Assembly: GCA_016716235.1 (NCBI GenBank)
Contig: JADJWS010000001.1
Location: forward strand, 62,001 to 126,000
Direction: 5' to 3'
Origin: Candidatus Defluviilinea gracilis
GTDB lineage: Bacteria > Chloroflexota > Anaerolineae > Anaerolineales > Villigracilaceae
DNA: 64,000 nucleotides
Part shown: piece by piece, positions 16,043 to 24,677 of the stretch
How the letters are laid out: each line of letters opens with the position of its first letter
Numbering within the stretch: the first letter of the stretch is position 1
Made by a program: the position numbers and the translations under genes
The notes under the pieces: model-generated
Databases searched by the model: none
Seen by the model: the letters and a program-made list of their open reading frames with translations, nothing else
Told to the model about the DNA's origin: nothing

Positions 16043-16393
16043 TGTTCGTTTGCACCAAAATTATACACCAGGATTTGCTCTGAGACGCGACAGAATTTAA
16101 CTAGCGCAACCTTGTTAACTTCGACCATGGCGACCGACCAACAAAATAAATTATTTGTCTAACACGCATGGCAATCCCGAAGGCGTCGCGTGGCGCCGTG
16201 GCGACAGATGGCCTATTTTTGTTACATCTGACACCCCTTCAGGGTTAGACACGAACATCCATCATTTCTATAATCATTTGACCCCTTCGGGGTCTCCGCT
16301 TACAGGTTCTTGACGCATGCAACTGCGTCAAGACAGGCGACACGATTTGCAAAGCCGATCAAACTGTCCGCCTGAACTTCCGTAAAATACTGA
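16043..16393. other. Intergenic region with small palindromes, no gene found
   Basis: Contains gaccccttcggggtct at about 16279-16294 and ttgacgca/tgcgtcaa (arms 16310-16317 and 16324-16331 with a 6-base loop). It precedes the antitoxin promoter side and follows the Nudix gene. No open frame with coding features was seen. Confidence 0.5.
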
Positions 16394-16930
16394 TTATTTA
16401 TTCTGCTTGAGATAATCAAACGCTCGATACAACGCGGCGACTTGGAGCGCGTGGACGATCTGTCCGTTTTGGATCATCGGCAGGATGTCATCCAGCGGCA
16501 CGAGATGGATTTCGATCTCCTCCGCGCCGTCGAGGTGCTGGTCAGCCACCCTCTCGGCATCCAGGGCTAGATAACAGAACATCGAATTGGTCTGCAAGGC
16601 GGGGTTGGGAAGAAACTTCCCAAGTGGAATTACATTGGATGACGTGTAGCCCGTCTCCTCAAGCAATTCCCGCATCACGCCTTCCATCGGATCCTCATCA
16701 TCATCCACCACCCCGCCAGGGATTTCCCACATCACATCCCGCACACCGTGACGGTACTGTCGAATCAACACCCCTTGATTATCTTTCGTAACCGCCAGAA
16801 CATTTCCCCACGAACGGAACTCAAAGATAATGGCATCTAGATGATTTCCATTAGGGAGTTCGCAATCGTCAATTCGAAAACGCGGATGGATGTGCCGCGA
16901 TCCCAGCACTTTCCACGGTGTGATGGTCAT
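16394..16930 (-). CDS. Nudix hydrolase, ADP-ribose pyrophosphatase-like
   Basis: Likely cleaves ADP-ribose or another nucleotide sugar. The 178-residue protein has the NudF-like layout: N-terminal domain-swap strands (WKVLGSRHIHPRFRIDDCELPNG), then LAVTKDNQGVLIRQYRHGV, and a Nudix box that begins IPGGVVDDDEDPMEGVMREL and continues LEETGY. The typical FLPNPALQTN segment follows the box, as in ADP-ribose pyrophosphatases. GAGGAGAAA lies 8 bases before the ATG. The gene is monocistronic between a repeat-rich gap and a short hairpin. Confidence 0.88.
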   Translation of the reverse strand: MTITPWKVLGSRHIHPRFRIDDCELPNGNHLDAIIFEFRSWGNVLAVTKDNQGVLIRQYRHGVRDVMWEIPGGVVDDDEDPMEGVMRELLEETGYTSSNVIPLGKFLPNPALQTNSMFCYLALDAERVADQHLDGAEEIEIHLVPLDDILPMIQNGQIVHALQVAALYRAFDYLKQNK

Positions 16931-16998
16931 GGATGATTTCTCCTCATTTGTCTGTTATCAGGATTCTTGCAGGGGCTGAGATTTTCACTCTCGTAGGA

Positions 16999-17020
16999 GC
17001 GGACGTTAGAGAACGTCCGC
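16999..17020. repeat. 22-bp hairpin (gcggacgtt agag aacgtccgc), copy 1
   Basis: Perfect 9-bp stem with a 4-base loop. The identical 22 bp is at 32858-32879 between the two ECF ATPase genes. Here it follows the stop of the minus-strand oxidoreductase on its upstream-facing side and precedes no gene directly. Confidence 0.75.
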
Positions 17021-17036
17021 TACACACAGGATTCAT

Positions 17037-19178
17037 TTAGAACTTGATGGTTTGCATCGTCCGCAACGACTCCACCACCGCAAATGTGGACTTGGTCACG
17101 TCGATCAATTGTTCATACGGGATCGGCGGTTCGCCTCCCTCTTGAATCGCTTTCACGAACGCTCTCCACTCATTCACCCAGCCTTTATCTTGCGCCCCTC
17201 TTTCCTCTTTCATCTTTCCTTCTCGAGTAATTTGCAACGACACAAAATCATCCAACACCGCGACCATGCCGCTGCAAAAAACTTCCATGCGCTCTTTCGG
17301 GAAGGATTTGTCGCCGTTGGCAAGATAATCTACGACGCCAATGGAGCCATCGGGGAAGGTGAACGTCATCGAGACGTTATCTTCGCTGTACTTGCCTTCA
17401 TTGGACAAGGCGTGTGCTGTCACAGAGACGGGAGCCGCGCCAACGAGGAAGGTAATGAAGTCAATGAAGTGACAGGCTTCGCCGACGATTCGTCCGCCGC
17501 CGATGTTGGGGTCTTGAGTCCAGTGATTGGGAGGGAGGTAGCCTGCGTTGATGCGGTAGTGGGCGTGGAGGGGCGACCTGAGACCTGAGACTTGAGACTT
17601 GAGACTTTCTGCAAGAGGGGCAAATCTTCGGTTGAAACCAGTGAGCAGTAAACAGTTATCAGTTTTCGCCAACTGCTTACTTATCACAGATAACTGTTCA
17701 CTATTTATCGCCAGTGGTTTTTCGACGAAGACATGCTTGCCTGCTTTCAAGGCTTTGACGACTAATTCTGCATGTGAATCATGGCGCGTGAGGATGGCGA
17801 TAGTGTTGATGTTTGGATCGTTGATGATTTCATCGTCACTCGAAGTGGCGTATTTGAAGCCAAACTTTTTGCCCGCGTGTTGCGCGTGGAGTCCGCCTGA
17901 GGAGGCGATGCCTACGAGTTGAATGCCGTCCACTTTTTTGATGGAGGGAAGTAGAACTGAGTTGGCGAAGAGACCAGCGCCTAAGACACCCAGATTTACG
18001 ATTTCAGATTTACGATTTACGATTGAGGGGAAGACTACTTTTCTTTCTTCTTTCGTCTTTCCTGCTGGATACGTAAGCAGAACACCTAAAAACGTATCTT
18101 TCTTCTTTCCCGTAATCACATCATAGGCTTGCGTTGCCTTTTCAATTGGAAACCGATGAGAAATAAGCGGTTTCACTTTCAACTTTCCACTTTGCATCAA
18201 GTCAACGACTGCTTCAAAGTTGCGACCCTCCGTCCAGCGGATGTAGCCGAGGGGATAGTCTTGTCCATTCTCTTCGTAATTGGAATCGTAACGACCTGGT
18301 CCGTACGAACGCGAGTTGATAAAGGAGAGTTCTTTTTCGTAGTAAATTTTTCTAGGGAGAGTCAAACCAACCGCGCCTGTTGCAACGACGCGCGCACGGT
18401 CACGAGCGATGATACCTGCAAGTTCAACGGGATCATTTGAAGGAGTGTCGGCGCAGATGAGAACCACATCGAAGCCGCGGTTGGCGGTAAAAAGCTGGGA
18501 GGTAGATTCCGCTCGTTGGCGCGAGACAGCATCAAGTCCGAGAGAAGAAGCGAGGGCTATCCGCTTGGGGTCGAGGTCAATGCCCAAGACGTTACATCCA
18601 GCGGCGGATGCGATTTGAATCGTCAATAATCCCAGCAGACCCAAACCGATCACCGCGACGTTCTCGCCGAGTTGCGGCTCCGCGAGGCGAAATCCGTGCA
18701 GGGCGATCGCGCCGAGCGTGGTGAACGCGGCAGATTCAAAATCAACATTTTTTGGAAGAGGCGTTAAGAGATTGCGCGGCACAACATTGTATTCGGCATG
18801 GACAGCGTATCCGCCGCCCGCGCACGCCACGCGCTGACCCACTTTGAAGCCCGTCATGCTTTTGCCGAGTGCGATGATCGTGCCAGCGGACGAATAGCCG
18901 AGCGCCATCGGCTGGTCGAGGCGATTGAACGCGGCTTGCATCGTGTTGACCACGCCTTCGCGCCGCGCTTTGTCGAGGACTTGTTTGACGAGATCGGGAC
19001 GCGAGCGCGCCTTGCCGACGAGACTCTTTTCGGCAAACTCGACGACCATGCGCTCGGTTCCCGCGGACACGAGGCTGGTTGCCACTTGGACGAGCGCCTG
19101 CCCCTCGCGCGGAGTCGGCATCGGCACGTCTTCGATGGAGGCTTTGCCTGTTTTGATGTTTTGGAGGAGTTGTTTCAT
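17037..19178 (-). CDS. Bi-domain oxidoreductase: zinc alcohol dehydrogenase fused to Gfo/Idh/MocA dehydrogenase
   Basis: 713 residues with two NAD(P)-dependent parts. Residues about 1-370 are a medium-chain alcohol dehydrogenase (GYSSAGTIIALGK, RVACAGGGYAVHAEYNVVP, cofactor loop VIGLGLLGLL). Residues about 393-713 are a MocA-type sugar dehydrogenase (NLGVLGAGLFANSV, GKHVFVEKPLAI, GGGRIVGEACHFIDF). Such fusions are usually found with cell-surface sugar genes, but none adjoin here. Three dispersed-repeat blocks are translated within it: about residues 385-396 at the domain joint, 491-512 just after EKPLAI, and 524-535. The frame stays open through all of them, so they form linkers or surface loops. 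The reaction is unknown. Confidence 0.88.
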   Translation of the reverse strand: MKQLLQNIKTGKASIEDVPMPTPREGQALVQVATSLVSAGTERMVVEFAEKSLVGKARSRPDLVKQVLDKARREGVVNTMQAAFNRLDQPMALGYSSAGTIIALGKSMTGFKVGQRVACAGGGYAVHAEYNVVPRNLLTPLPKNVDFESAAFTTLGAIALHGFRLAEPQLGENVAVIGLGLLGLLTIQIASAAGCNVLGIDLDPKRIALASSLGLDAVSRQRAESTSQLFTANRGFDVVLICADTPSNDPVELAGIIARDRARVVATGAVGLTLPRKIYYEKELSFINSRSYGPGRYDSNYEENGQDYPLGYIRWTEGRNFEAVVDLMQSGKLKVKPLISHRFPIEKATQAYDVITGKKKDTFLGVLLTYPAGKTKEERKVVFPSIVNRKSEIVNLGVLGAGLFANSVLLPSIKKVDGIQLVGIASSGGLHAQHAGKKFGFKYATSSDDEIINDPNINTIAILTRHDSHAELVVKALKAGKHVFVEKPLAINSEQLSVISKQLAKTDNCLLLTGFNRRFAPLAESLKSQVSGLRSPLHAHYRINAGYLPPNHWTQDPNIGGGRIVGEACHFIDFITFLVGAAPVSVTAHALSNEGKYSEDNVSMTFTFPDGSIGVVDYLANGDKSFPKERMEVFCSGMVAVLDDFVSLQITREGKMKEERGAQDKGWVNEWRAFVKAIQEGGEPPIPYEQLIDVTKSTFAVVESLRTMQTIKF
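17575..17607. repeat. Heptamer repeat (gacctga/gacttga) in frame in the bi-domain oxidoreductase
   Basis: Four tandem units gacctga, gacctga, gacttga and gacttga encode, on the minus strand, ESLKSQVSGLRSPLHA in the MocA half. Confidence 0.85.
17641..17705. repeat. Heptamer repeats and inverse (gcagtaa/acagtta) in frame in the bi-domain oxidoreductase
   Basis: Units gagcagt, aaacagt and tatcagt and their inverse further on (actgctt, actgttc) encode INSEQLSVISKQLAKTDNCL. The insert lies immediately after the conserved EKPLA segment of MocA proteins. Confidence 0.85.
17992..18026. repeat. Heptamer repeat (gatttac) in frame at the domain joint of the bi-domain oxidoreductase
   Basis: Units agattta, cgatttc, agattta, cgattta and cgatt encode SIVNRKSEIVNLGV on the minus strand. 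The block separates the ADH and MocA halves. Confidence 0.85.
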
Positions 19179-19277
19179 GAAGATCAGAGAATTGGAGGAT
19201 TAGAGATTGGTGATTCGTTGCGATGGAAAGTATACCCTATGAGCGAGTGTTATAATTTGCGTAACTTAACGTACAGA

Positions 19278-19349
19278 ATGTCGTTCTGAGCGGAGCGAAG
19301 AATCTCTTTCGCCATCATAGAGACCCTTCGCTGACGCTCAGGGTGACAT
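19278..19349. repeat. 'tgtcaccctgagcg' palindromic repeat, intact copy (inverse orientation)
   Basis: Reads atgtcgttctgagcggagcg through gctcagggtgacat. Used here as the intact reference for the copy split by the IS110 element. It lies in the divergent gap between the oxidoreductase and the aminopeptidase. Confidence 0.8.
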
Positions 19350-19378
19350 GCCTGATGACATAAAACAGGAGAATTGCC

Positions 19379-20503
19379 GTGGCTGATTCACGAGTTCAAA
19401 AATTTGCTAAAGTTTTGGTGGAACATTCCGCGCGCATTGTGCCTGGCGACCGCGTGCTGATCGAAGCGACGACCGCCGCCGAGCCGCTTGTGCGCGAATT
19501 GTTCATCCAGATCATGGAGAAGGGCGGTCATCCGCACCCGATGGTTTCCCTGCCTGGGATGATGCCGTTCAGCCAGGACGAGTTTTATCTCACGTACGCC
19601 AACGACTCGCAACTCGATTTCGTTCCAACGTTTTACAAACTGGCGTACGACGAATTCGAGAGCCGCATCCGCATCCACTCTTCGACGAACACGCGCGGCA
19701 CGACGAACCTTGACCCCGTCAAAGCGCAGCGACGCGGCAAAGCCATCAGCGGAATCACAGAAGCGCAGATGAGGCGCGGCGGCGAGGGCAAGTTCAAATG
19801 GGTCACCACCCTCTACCCCACCGACGCGTACGCGCAAGACGCGGGCATGAGTTTGAAAGACTACGAGGATTTTGTTTTTGGGGCAGTTCACGCGCACGAA
19901 GATGACCCAATCGCGTACTGGAACAGCACAGCGGCAGGACAACAAAAAGCGATTGACTTCCTCGCGGGGAAGGATGTCGTCACTTTGCGCGGTCCGAACG
20001 TGGATTTAACTCTCTCAATCAAAGGTCGCACGTTTATGAATTCGACTGGCAGATACAACATGCCCGACGGTGAAATTTACACGGGACCCGTTGAAGACTC
20101 ATTGAATGGCTGGGTCAAATACACCTACCCCGCCATTTACGGCGGCGTGGCTGTCGAAGGCGCGGAACTCACGTTCAATCGCGGACGAGTCCAACGCGCG
20201 ACGGCGGAGAAGAACGAAGCGTATCTCATCAAGATGCTCGAGTCGGATGAGGGCTCGCGTCACGTCGGCGAGTTTGCCATCGGCACGAATTTCGACATCA
20301 ACAAATTCACGGGCAATATTTTGTTCGACGAAAAGATCGGCGGCACCTTCCACATGGCGCTCGGCGCGGGCTACCCCGAAACGGGATCGAAGAACAAGTC
20401 CGCGATCCATTGGGACATGATCTGCGATTTGCGAACCGATTCTGAAATTACAGTGGATGGGGAGTTGTTTTATAAGAACGGAGAGTTTGTGTTTGGGAAG
20501 TAA
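19379..20503 (+). CDS. M29 family aminopeptidase (AmpS-like)
   Basis: Metallo-aminopeptidase releasing N-terminal amino acids in the cytoplasm, 374 residues as usual for family M29. It starts with GTG at 19379, preceded by CAGGAGAA. The metal and catalytic region is recognisable: NMPDGEIYTGPVEDS, GEFAIGTNFDIN, ILFDEKIGGTFHMALGAGYPE, SAIHWDMICDL, supplying the Glu, His, Tyr and Asp ligands of the dinuclear site. A compact GC-rich terminator follows the stop by 7 bp. It is monocistronic. Confidence 0.93.
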   Translation: MADSRVQKFAKVLVEHSARIVPGDRVLIEATTAAEPLVRELFIQIMEKGGHPHPMVSLPGMMPFSQDEFYLTYANDSQLDFVPTFYKLAYDEFESRIRIHSSTNTRGTTNLDPVKAQRRGKAISGITEAQMRRGGEGKFKWVTTLYPTDAYAQDAGMSLKDYEDFVFGAVHAHEDDPIAYWNSTAAGQQKAIDFLAGKDVVTLRGPNVDLTLSIKGRTFMNSTGRYNMPDGEIYTGPVEDSLNGWVKYTYPAIYGGVAVEGAELTFNRGRVQRATAEKNEAYLIKMLESDEGSRHVGEFAIGTNFDINKFTGNILFDEKIGGTFHMALGAGYPETGSKNKSAIHWDMICDLRTDSEITVDGELFYKNGEFVFGK

Positions 20504-20509
20504 CACGTA

Positions 20510-20528
20510 GGGCGGGGTTTCCCCGCCC
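20510..20528 (+). terminator. Intrinsic terminator of the M29 gene
   Basis: Stem gggcgggg/ccccgccc (20510-20517 and 20521-20528) with a TTT loop, then aatattttt. Confidence 0.85.
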
Positions 20529-20548
20529 AATATTTTTATCAATCAAAA

Positions 20549-20569
20549 GGGGCGAGAGTACCTCGCCCC
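20549..20569 (-). terminator. Intrinsic terminator of the rhodanese gene
   Basis: Stem ggggcgag/ctcgcccc with a 5-base loop. On the minus strand it is followed by TTTTGATTGAT. It lies 8 bp beyond the rhodanese stop and faces the M29 terminator. Confidence 0.8.
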
Positions 20570-20576
20570 TACAATT

Positions 20577-20921
20577 TCAATACCGCCCCACCGACGAATC
20601 CACCCTCCGCGCGTAATCGTCAATCCCGCCTGATACGTTGAAGACATTTTTCCAACCTTGTTGAGACAGCCACGCGGTGACCTGCCCACTGCGGTTGCCG
20701 TGATGACACATGACGTAAATCGTCACGTCTTGTGATCTTGCGGATTCGGACAACGCGTTCAATCCCTCCTCTGCCAGTCGGCTCATCGGCGCGACCTCCA
20801 GCCTGCTGTCAGTCAATTTGGCGTAGGTCAACTCTTCGAGTTCGCGCACGTCGAGGAGAATGAATTGCTCATCGGAGTTGAGTTTCGCGGCGAGGTCGGT
20901 GGTGGTGATTTCAGGAATCAT
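20577..20921 (-). CDS. Single-domain rhodanese-like sulfurtransferase
   Basis: 114-residue rhodanese domain protein. The active-site loop is CHHGNRSG with Cys72 and the conserved Arg, the CxxxxRS form seen in GlpE/PspE-like proteins. The N-terminal DVRELEEL and the C-terminal GWKNVFNVSGGIDDYAR are typical of the fold. It could accept or transfer sulfane sulfur (thiosulfate or persulfide). The neighbours do not indicate a pathway. Length is complete for a single domain. Confidence 0.92.
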   Translation of the reverse strand: MIPEITTTDLAAKLNSDEQFILLDVRELEELTYAKLTDSRLEVAPMSRLAEEGLNALSESARSQDVTIYVMCHHGNRSGQVTAWLSQQGWKNVFNVSGGIDDYARRVDSSVGRY

Positions 20922-20942
20922 AGTTGCTCCATTAAATTCTTT

Positions 20943-21106
20943 TTACCACGAAGGACACTAAGGTCACTAAGGTTTTGGTTTCGTGGCGCAACACAGTGAA
21001 TTTCCGTAGACTTTCTTTCACGCATTTTCGGGAGTTGAGTCGAAAGCCAATACCACGATCATCACTCAACATAACTTTGTGTTCTTCGTGCCCTTTGTGT
21101 TTAAAA
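20943..21106. repeat. 'accacgaaggacacaaag' palindromic repeat block
   Basis: Begins accacgaaggacactaaggtc and ends tgtgttcttcgtgccctttgtg, i.e. the inverse. The middle is unrelated. It separates two minus-strand genes and holds no reading frame of note. Confidence 0.65.
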
Positions 21107-21107
21107 T

Positions 21108-23249
21108 CTATTTCAACGCCTTCACGTATAAATTCTCCACATATTGTTTGACCATGCGGCGCGTGGAGAATTGGGGGATGTTCGTCTTCAAATTATCTTT
21201 CACGCGCGCGATCCATTCGTGGGAAATTTCTTTCGGGTCGCGGTCGTAATACAGCGGGATGATCTCGTTCTCGAGCGTGCTGTACAAACTCTCGGCGTCT
21301 TCGGCATCCTGCTCGTCGGAGTTATCAATCTGTTCATCGCGCCCAATGGACCAGCCGTTCTTGCCGTTATACGCTTCACGCCACCAACCATCCAGCACGG
21401 AGAAGTTCAACGCGCCGTTGAGAGCGGCTTTCATTCCAGACGTGCCGCTCGCCTCCAGCGGACGACGCGGCGTGTTCATCCACACATCCACGCCTTGGAC
21501 GAGGTAACGCGCAAGGTTCATGTCGTAGTCTTCGATGAAGACGATGCGACCGCCCGTCTCCGCTTTTTTCACGGTTCGATACACTTGCTGGATCAATTGC
21601 TTGCCTGGCTCGTCGGCGGGATGCGCTTTGCCAGCGAACAAAATTTGCACAGGCATGTTCGGCTTGTTGACGATGTTCAGCAACCGCTCCACGTCGCGCA
21701 TGACGAGACTCGCCCGCTTGTACGTGGCAAACCGACGGGCGAATCCGATCGTCAGCGCGTAGGGGTTGATCAACACGCCAGACGAGACAACTTGCACGGG
21801 GTGGAATCCTCCGCCCGTCCAGCGTTCACGGACGCGCTCTCGCAAGTAAAAAGAAAGTTTGCGTTTGAGATGCAAGCGGACCGCCCACAACTCCGCGTCG
21901 GGGATCTCGTCGATTTGTGACCAAAACTCGGGCTGGTCGAGATGATCGTACCAATCGGAGCCGAGATGCTTGATGAAAAGATTCGTCAAACGCCGCGCCA
22001 TCCAATTCGCGGTGTGGACCCCGTTGGTCACGTAGGTGATCGGGACATCCTTCTCCGCTTTATCTGCCCACAAGAAATTCCACATCTTGCGCGAGACCTC
22101 GCCATGCAACTCAGAGACCGCGTTGCGCCCGTCTGAATTTCGCAAGGCAAGGATGCCCATGCTGAAGGCTTCGCTGTGTCCCTTTGGATGTTTGGCAATG
22201 TCGAAGAATTGTTCGCGCGTGAGATTCAGTTGAGAATAGATTCCGCCAAGATATTTTTCGATCAACCACAACGGGAATTCATCGTTCCCCGCAGGGACGG
22301 GCGTATGCGTGGTGAAGACGTTTTGTCCGCGCGTCTTTGCGATGGCGTCTTCAAAAGACGCGCCGCCCGCCACAAGTTCGCGCGCCCGCTCCAAGGTCAG
22401 GAATGCCGCGTGCCCTTCGTTCATGTGCCAGACCGCGGGGTTGTATCCCAGAGTCCGCAACGCGCGCACGCCGCCGATGCCCAACAACACTTCCTGCATC
22501 ACGCGGCGATCCAGATCGGACCAATACAAACGCGCGGTGAGCAAGCGATCCAATTCTGAATTATCTTCGACATTCGAATCGAGCAGATACAACGGCACGC
22601 GCCCAACACGCGCTTCCCAAATTTGCAACGCGATGCTTCGATCGGTGAGTTCTACTTCAAGCGTGACGCGCTTGCCGTCTTTATCCATCACGGGCAGAAC
22701 GGGCAGGTCTTCCAACACGAGCATGTTGTTCAACGCTTCCTGCCAGCCGTCTTCGCTGATGCGTTGCGAAAAATATCCCTGCGCGTACATGAAGCCGACC
22801 GCAGTGAGCGGCAAACCAAGATCGCTCGCTTCTTTCAAATGATCGCCCGCCAGCACGCCGAGTCCGCCCGAATAGATGGGGAGCGTTTCATGCAGACCGA
22901 ACTCCATCGAGAAATACGCGATGGGACGCGAATCAAATTCGGGATGCGTTTGATGCGTCCACGTTTTTGAGTCCGAAAAATACGAATCGAAATCCGCAAA
23001 AACTGTTTTGTATAATTTTTGATAATCCTTATCGTTCACGGCTTGTTTCAATCGCGCGCGCTCGATCTCGCGCAAGAGTCGAATCGGGTTGTGTCCAAGC
23101 CGCTCCCACAATTCATAATCGAGCCGCCCAAACAGCCGCGCCGCTTCGGGATGCCACGTCCACCACAGGTTGTATGAAAGTTCATGCAAGCGCGAAATTT
23201 GTTTCGGCAGGTCAACGGGTTTTGGAAGTTGTGTTTTGAATGATGTCAT
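21108..23249 (-). CDS. glgP: Alpha-glucan (glycogen/maltodextrin) phosphorylase, short GT35 type
   Basis: Phosphorolysis of alpha-1,4-glucan to glucose 1-phosphate with pyridoxal phosphate. The 713-residue protein belongs to the shorter archaeal/Thermotoga-type branch: LHELSYNLWWTWHPEAARLF at the start, YFSMEFGLHETLPIYSGGLG, and the PLP-binding lysine Lys607 in EASGTSGMKAALNGALN. AGKAHPADEPGK and the VQGVDVWMNTPRRPLEASG run are conserved. With the phosphofructokinase at 45424-46506 it suggests storage-glucan use and glycolysis. It stands alone, flanked by repeats on both sides. Confidence 0.94.
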   Translation of the reverse strand: MTSFKTQLPKPVDLPKQISRLHELSYNLWWTWHPEAARLFGRLDYELWERLGHNPIRLLREIERARLKQAVNDKDYQKLYKTVFADFDSYFSDSKTWTHQTHPEFDSRPIAYFSMEFGLHETLPIYSGGLGVLAGDHLKEASDLGLPLTAVGFMYAQGYFSQRISEDGWQEALNNMLVLEDLPVLPVMDKDGKRVTLEVELTDRSIALQIWEARVGRVPLYLLDSNVEDNSELDRLLTARLYWSDLDRRVMQEVLLGIGGVRALRTLGYNPAVWHMNEGHAAFLTLERARELVAGGASFEDAIAKTRGQNVFTTHTPVPAGNDEFPLWLIEKYLGGIYSQLNLTREQFFDIAKHPKGHSEAFSMGILALRNSDGRNAVSELHGEVSRKMWNFLWADKAEKDVPITYVTNGVHTANWMARRLTNLFIKHLGSDWYDHLDQPEFWSQIDEIPDAELWAVRLHLKRKLSFYLRERVRERWTGGGFHPVQVVSSGVLINPYALTIGFARRFATYKRASLVMRDVERLLNIVNKPNMPVQILFAGKAHPADEPGKQLIQQVYRTVKKAETGGRIVFIEDYDMNLARYLVQGVDVWMNTPRRPLEASGTSGMKAALNGALNFSVLDGWWREAYNGKNGWSIGRDEQIDNSDEQDAEDAESLYSTLENEIIPLYYDRDPKEISHEWIARVKDNLKTNIPQFSTRRMVKQYVENLYVKALK

Positions 23250-23271
23250 AGTGAATAATCATACCATGCGC

Positions 23272-23376
23272 ATGTCGTTGCGAGGAATTGCGAAGCAATG
23301 ATGAAGCAATCTCCTGGCACTTTGAATGTAACAGGAGATTGCTTCGTCGAGCCTACGGCTCTCCTCGCAACGACAT
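23272..23376. repeat. 'tcgttgcgagga ... ggagattgcttcgtcg' palindromic repeat
   Basis: The left arm from atgtcgttgcgagga to gaagcaatctcctg and the right arm from caggagattgcttcg to cctcgcaacgacat are inverted over about 45 bp with mismatches. It lies in the divergent gap between glgP and lutA and is the only copy in this window. Confidence 0.75.
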
Positions 23377-23388
23377 TTTGTATTGGGA

Positions 23389-23394
23389 TACAAT
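23389..23394 (+). promoter_or_regulatory. Possible -10 box upstream of lutA
   Basis: TACAAT ends 6 bp before the ATG at 23401 and no Shine-Dalgarno sequence is present. This would give a leaderless transcript. The -35 region falls within a palindromic repeat and is unconvincing. Confidence 0.35.
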
Positions 23395-23400
23395 AAACAA

Positions 23401-24126
23401 ATGCCCCGCATCCAACTCTTCGTGACGTGTCTCGTTGATTCTTTCTACCCTCAAACTGGTGAGGCGATGGTGAGCATTCTCCGCCGCCTCGGCATTGACG
23501 TGGACTTCGCCCGCGACCAAACTTGTTGCGGACAACCTCCCTTCAGCGCGGGCTTGCACGCGGAGGCGCGTCCGATGGCGCAACATACCATCGAAGTGTT
23601 CGAGAAAACGACAGGCGACATCGTCCTGCCTTCTGGCTCATGTGCCCACATGATGAAACATAACTACATCGAATTATTCCGCGCTGACCCTGTTTGGCTT
23701 CCGCGCGCGCAGACGTTGGCGAATCGCGTCTTTGAATTCACCGAATACCTCGTGGACAGACTCGGCGTCACCGATGTCGGCGCGCGCCGGGACGGAGTCC
23801 TCACGTATCATCCAACCTGCCACGCATTACGCGGAATGATGATAGACCGCCAACCGCGCGCCCTGCTCGCCAACGTGAAAGGCGCGACCATCGTCGAGTT
23901 GCCCGCCGCGGAAGATTGTTGCGGCTTCGGCGGAATCTTTTCGGTGGAACATCCTGAACTTTCCGCAGAACTACTCAAACGGAAAATCTCGAATCTAGAA
24001 TCCTCCGAATCCCCCACTTTAGTTTTGCTCGAAGCGGGGTGCCGAATGCACATCGCAGGCGGACTGCACAGGCAGAAGAAACATCAACGAGTAGTTCATA
24101 TTGCGGAAGTGTTGAACGCAACATGA
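23401..24126 (+). CDS. lutA: Lactate utilization iron-sulfur protein LutA (CCG domains)
   Basis: Subunit of the LutABC L-lactate oxidation complex or a related glycolate-oxidase-type iron-sulfur protein. The 241-residue protein has two cysteine-rich CCG modules: DQTCCGQPPFSAG with an upstream VTCLVDSF, and AAEDCCGFGGIFSV with an upstream HPTCHALRG. These ligate FeS or heterodisulfide-type centres. The ATG at 23401 matches known LutA starts (MPRIQLFVTCLVD). Its stop overlaps the next ATG (ATGA), so translation is coupled. LutB and LutC parts follow as one fused gene. A lactate permease was not found. Confidence 0.9.
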   Translation: MPRIQLFVTCLVDSFYPQTGEAMVSILRRLGIDVDFARDQTCCGQPPFSAGLHAEARPMAQHTIEVFEKTTGDIVLPSGSCAHMMKHNYIELFRADPVWLPRAQTLANRVFEFTEYLVDRLGVTDVGARRDGVLTYHPTCHALRGMMIDRQPRALLANVKGATIVELPAAEDCCGFGGIFSVEHPELSAELLKRKISNLESSESPTLVLLEAGCRMHIAGGLHRQKKHQRVVHIAEVLNAT

Positions 24127-24677
24127 CCGATTCGCTAAACGTCAAATTTGTCCCCGTCGGCAAAGGAAGATTTGCCGTGTATCATCGTCCCCGCCGCATC
24201 GATTTTCCGCTTTTGCGTCAGATGGGATGCACGCACATTATCACCTTGCTCAAAGAAAGCGAAGGAGCGCAACGGTACGGCGACATGGCTCGCGCGGCAA
24301 ACATTGAGTGGGTTTGGGCGCCGCTTCCTAATGGAAATTTTCCAGAAGGCGAAGCGCATGACCGCCTCATTGAAGTCATGCCAAAACTCGCGCAATTGCT
24401 CGACAATAACAATGCCATACTCATTCATTGCTCGGCAGGCGTCCATCGGACGGGATTGGTTGCGTACGCGTTGCTCCGTTGGCGAGGAATCGAAAGCGAA
24501 CAGGCAATGCAGATCATCGCGCAAACGCGCAATGAAACCGCCGAAGGAATGATGGAAAAACGAAAACGCTGGGGCGACAAATTCCCTCCTCAATCACCAG
24601 CGAAAGAAACAACATGGATCAATTCCGTCAAAGAATTCGCACATCGCTTGCGAACCAGCATCTTCAAAACGCGTTAG
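24123..24677 (+). CDS. Dual-specificity/tyrosine phosphatase-like protein inside the lut operon
   Basis: Cysteine phosphatase of 184 residues. The P-loop HCSAGVHRTG puts the nucleophile at Cys103 and the phosphate-binding Arg at 109. A general-acid Asp may lie among the loop residues before it (LPNGNFPEGEAHD). The start overlaps the lutA stop by 4 bases. The last 64 bases overlap the start of the lutBC gene, so the three are translationally linked. The substrate is unknown (protein, phosphoinositide-like or nucleotide). Its placement between lutA and lutBC is unusual. Confidence 0.88.
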   Translation: MTDSLNVKFVPVGKGRFAVYHRPRRIDFPLLRQMGCTHIITLLKESEGAQRYGDMARAANIEWVWAPLPNGNFPEGEAHDRLIEVMPKLAQLLDNNNAILIHCSAGVHRTGLVAYALLRWRGIESEQAMQIIAQTRNETAEGMMEKRKRWGDKFPPQSPAKETTWINSVKEFAHRLRTSIFKTR

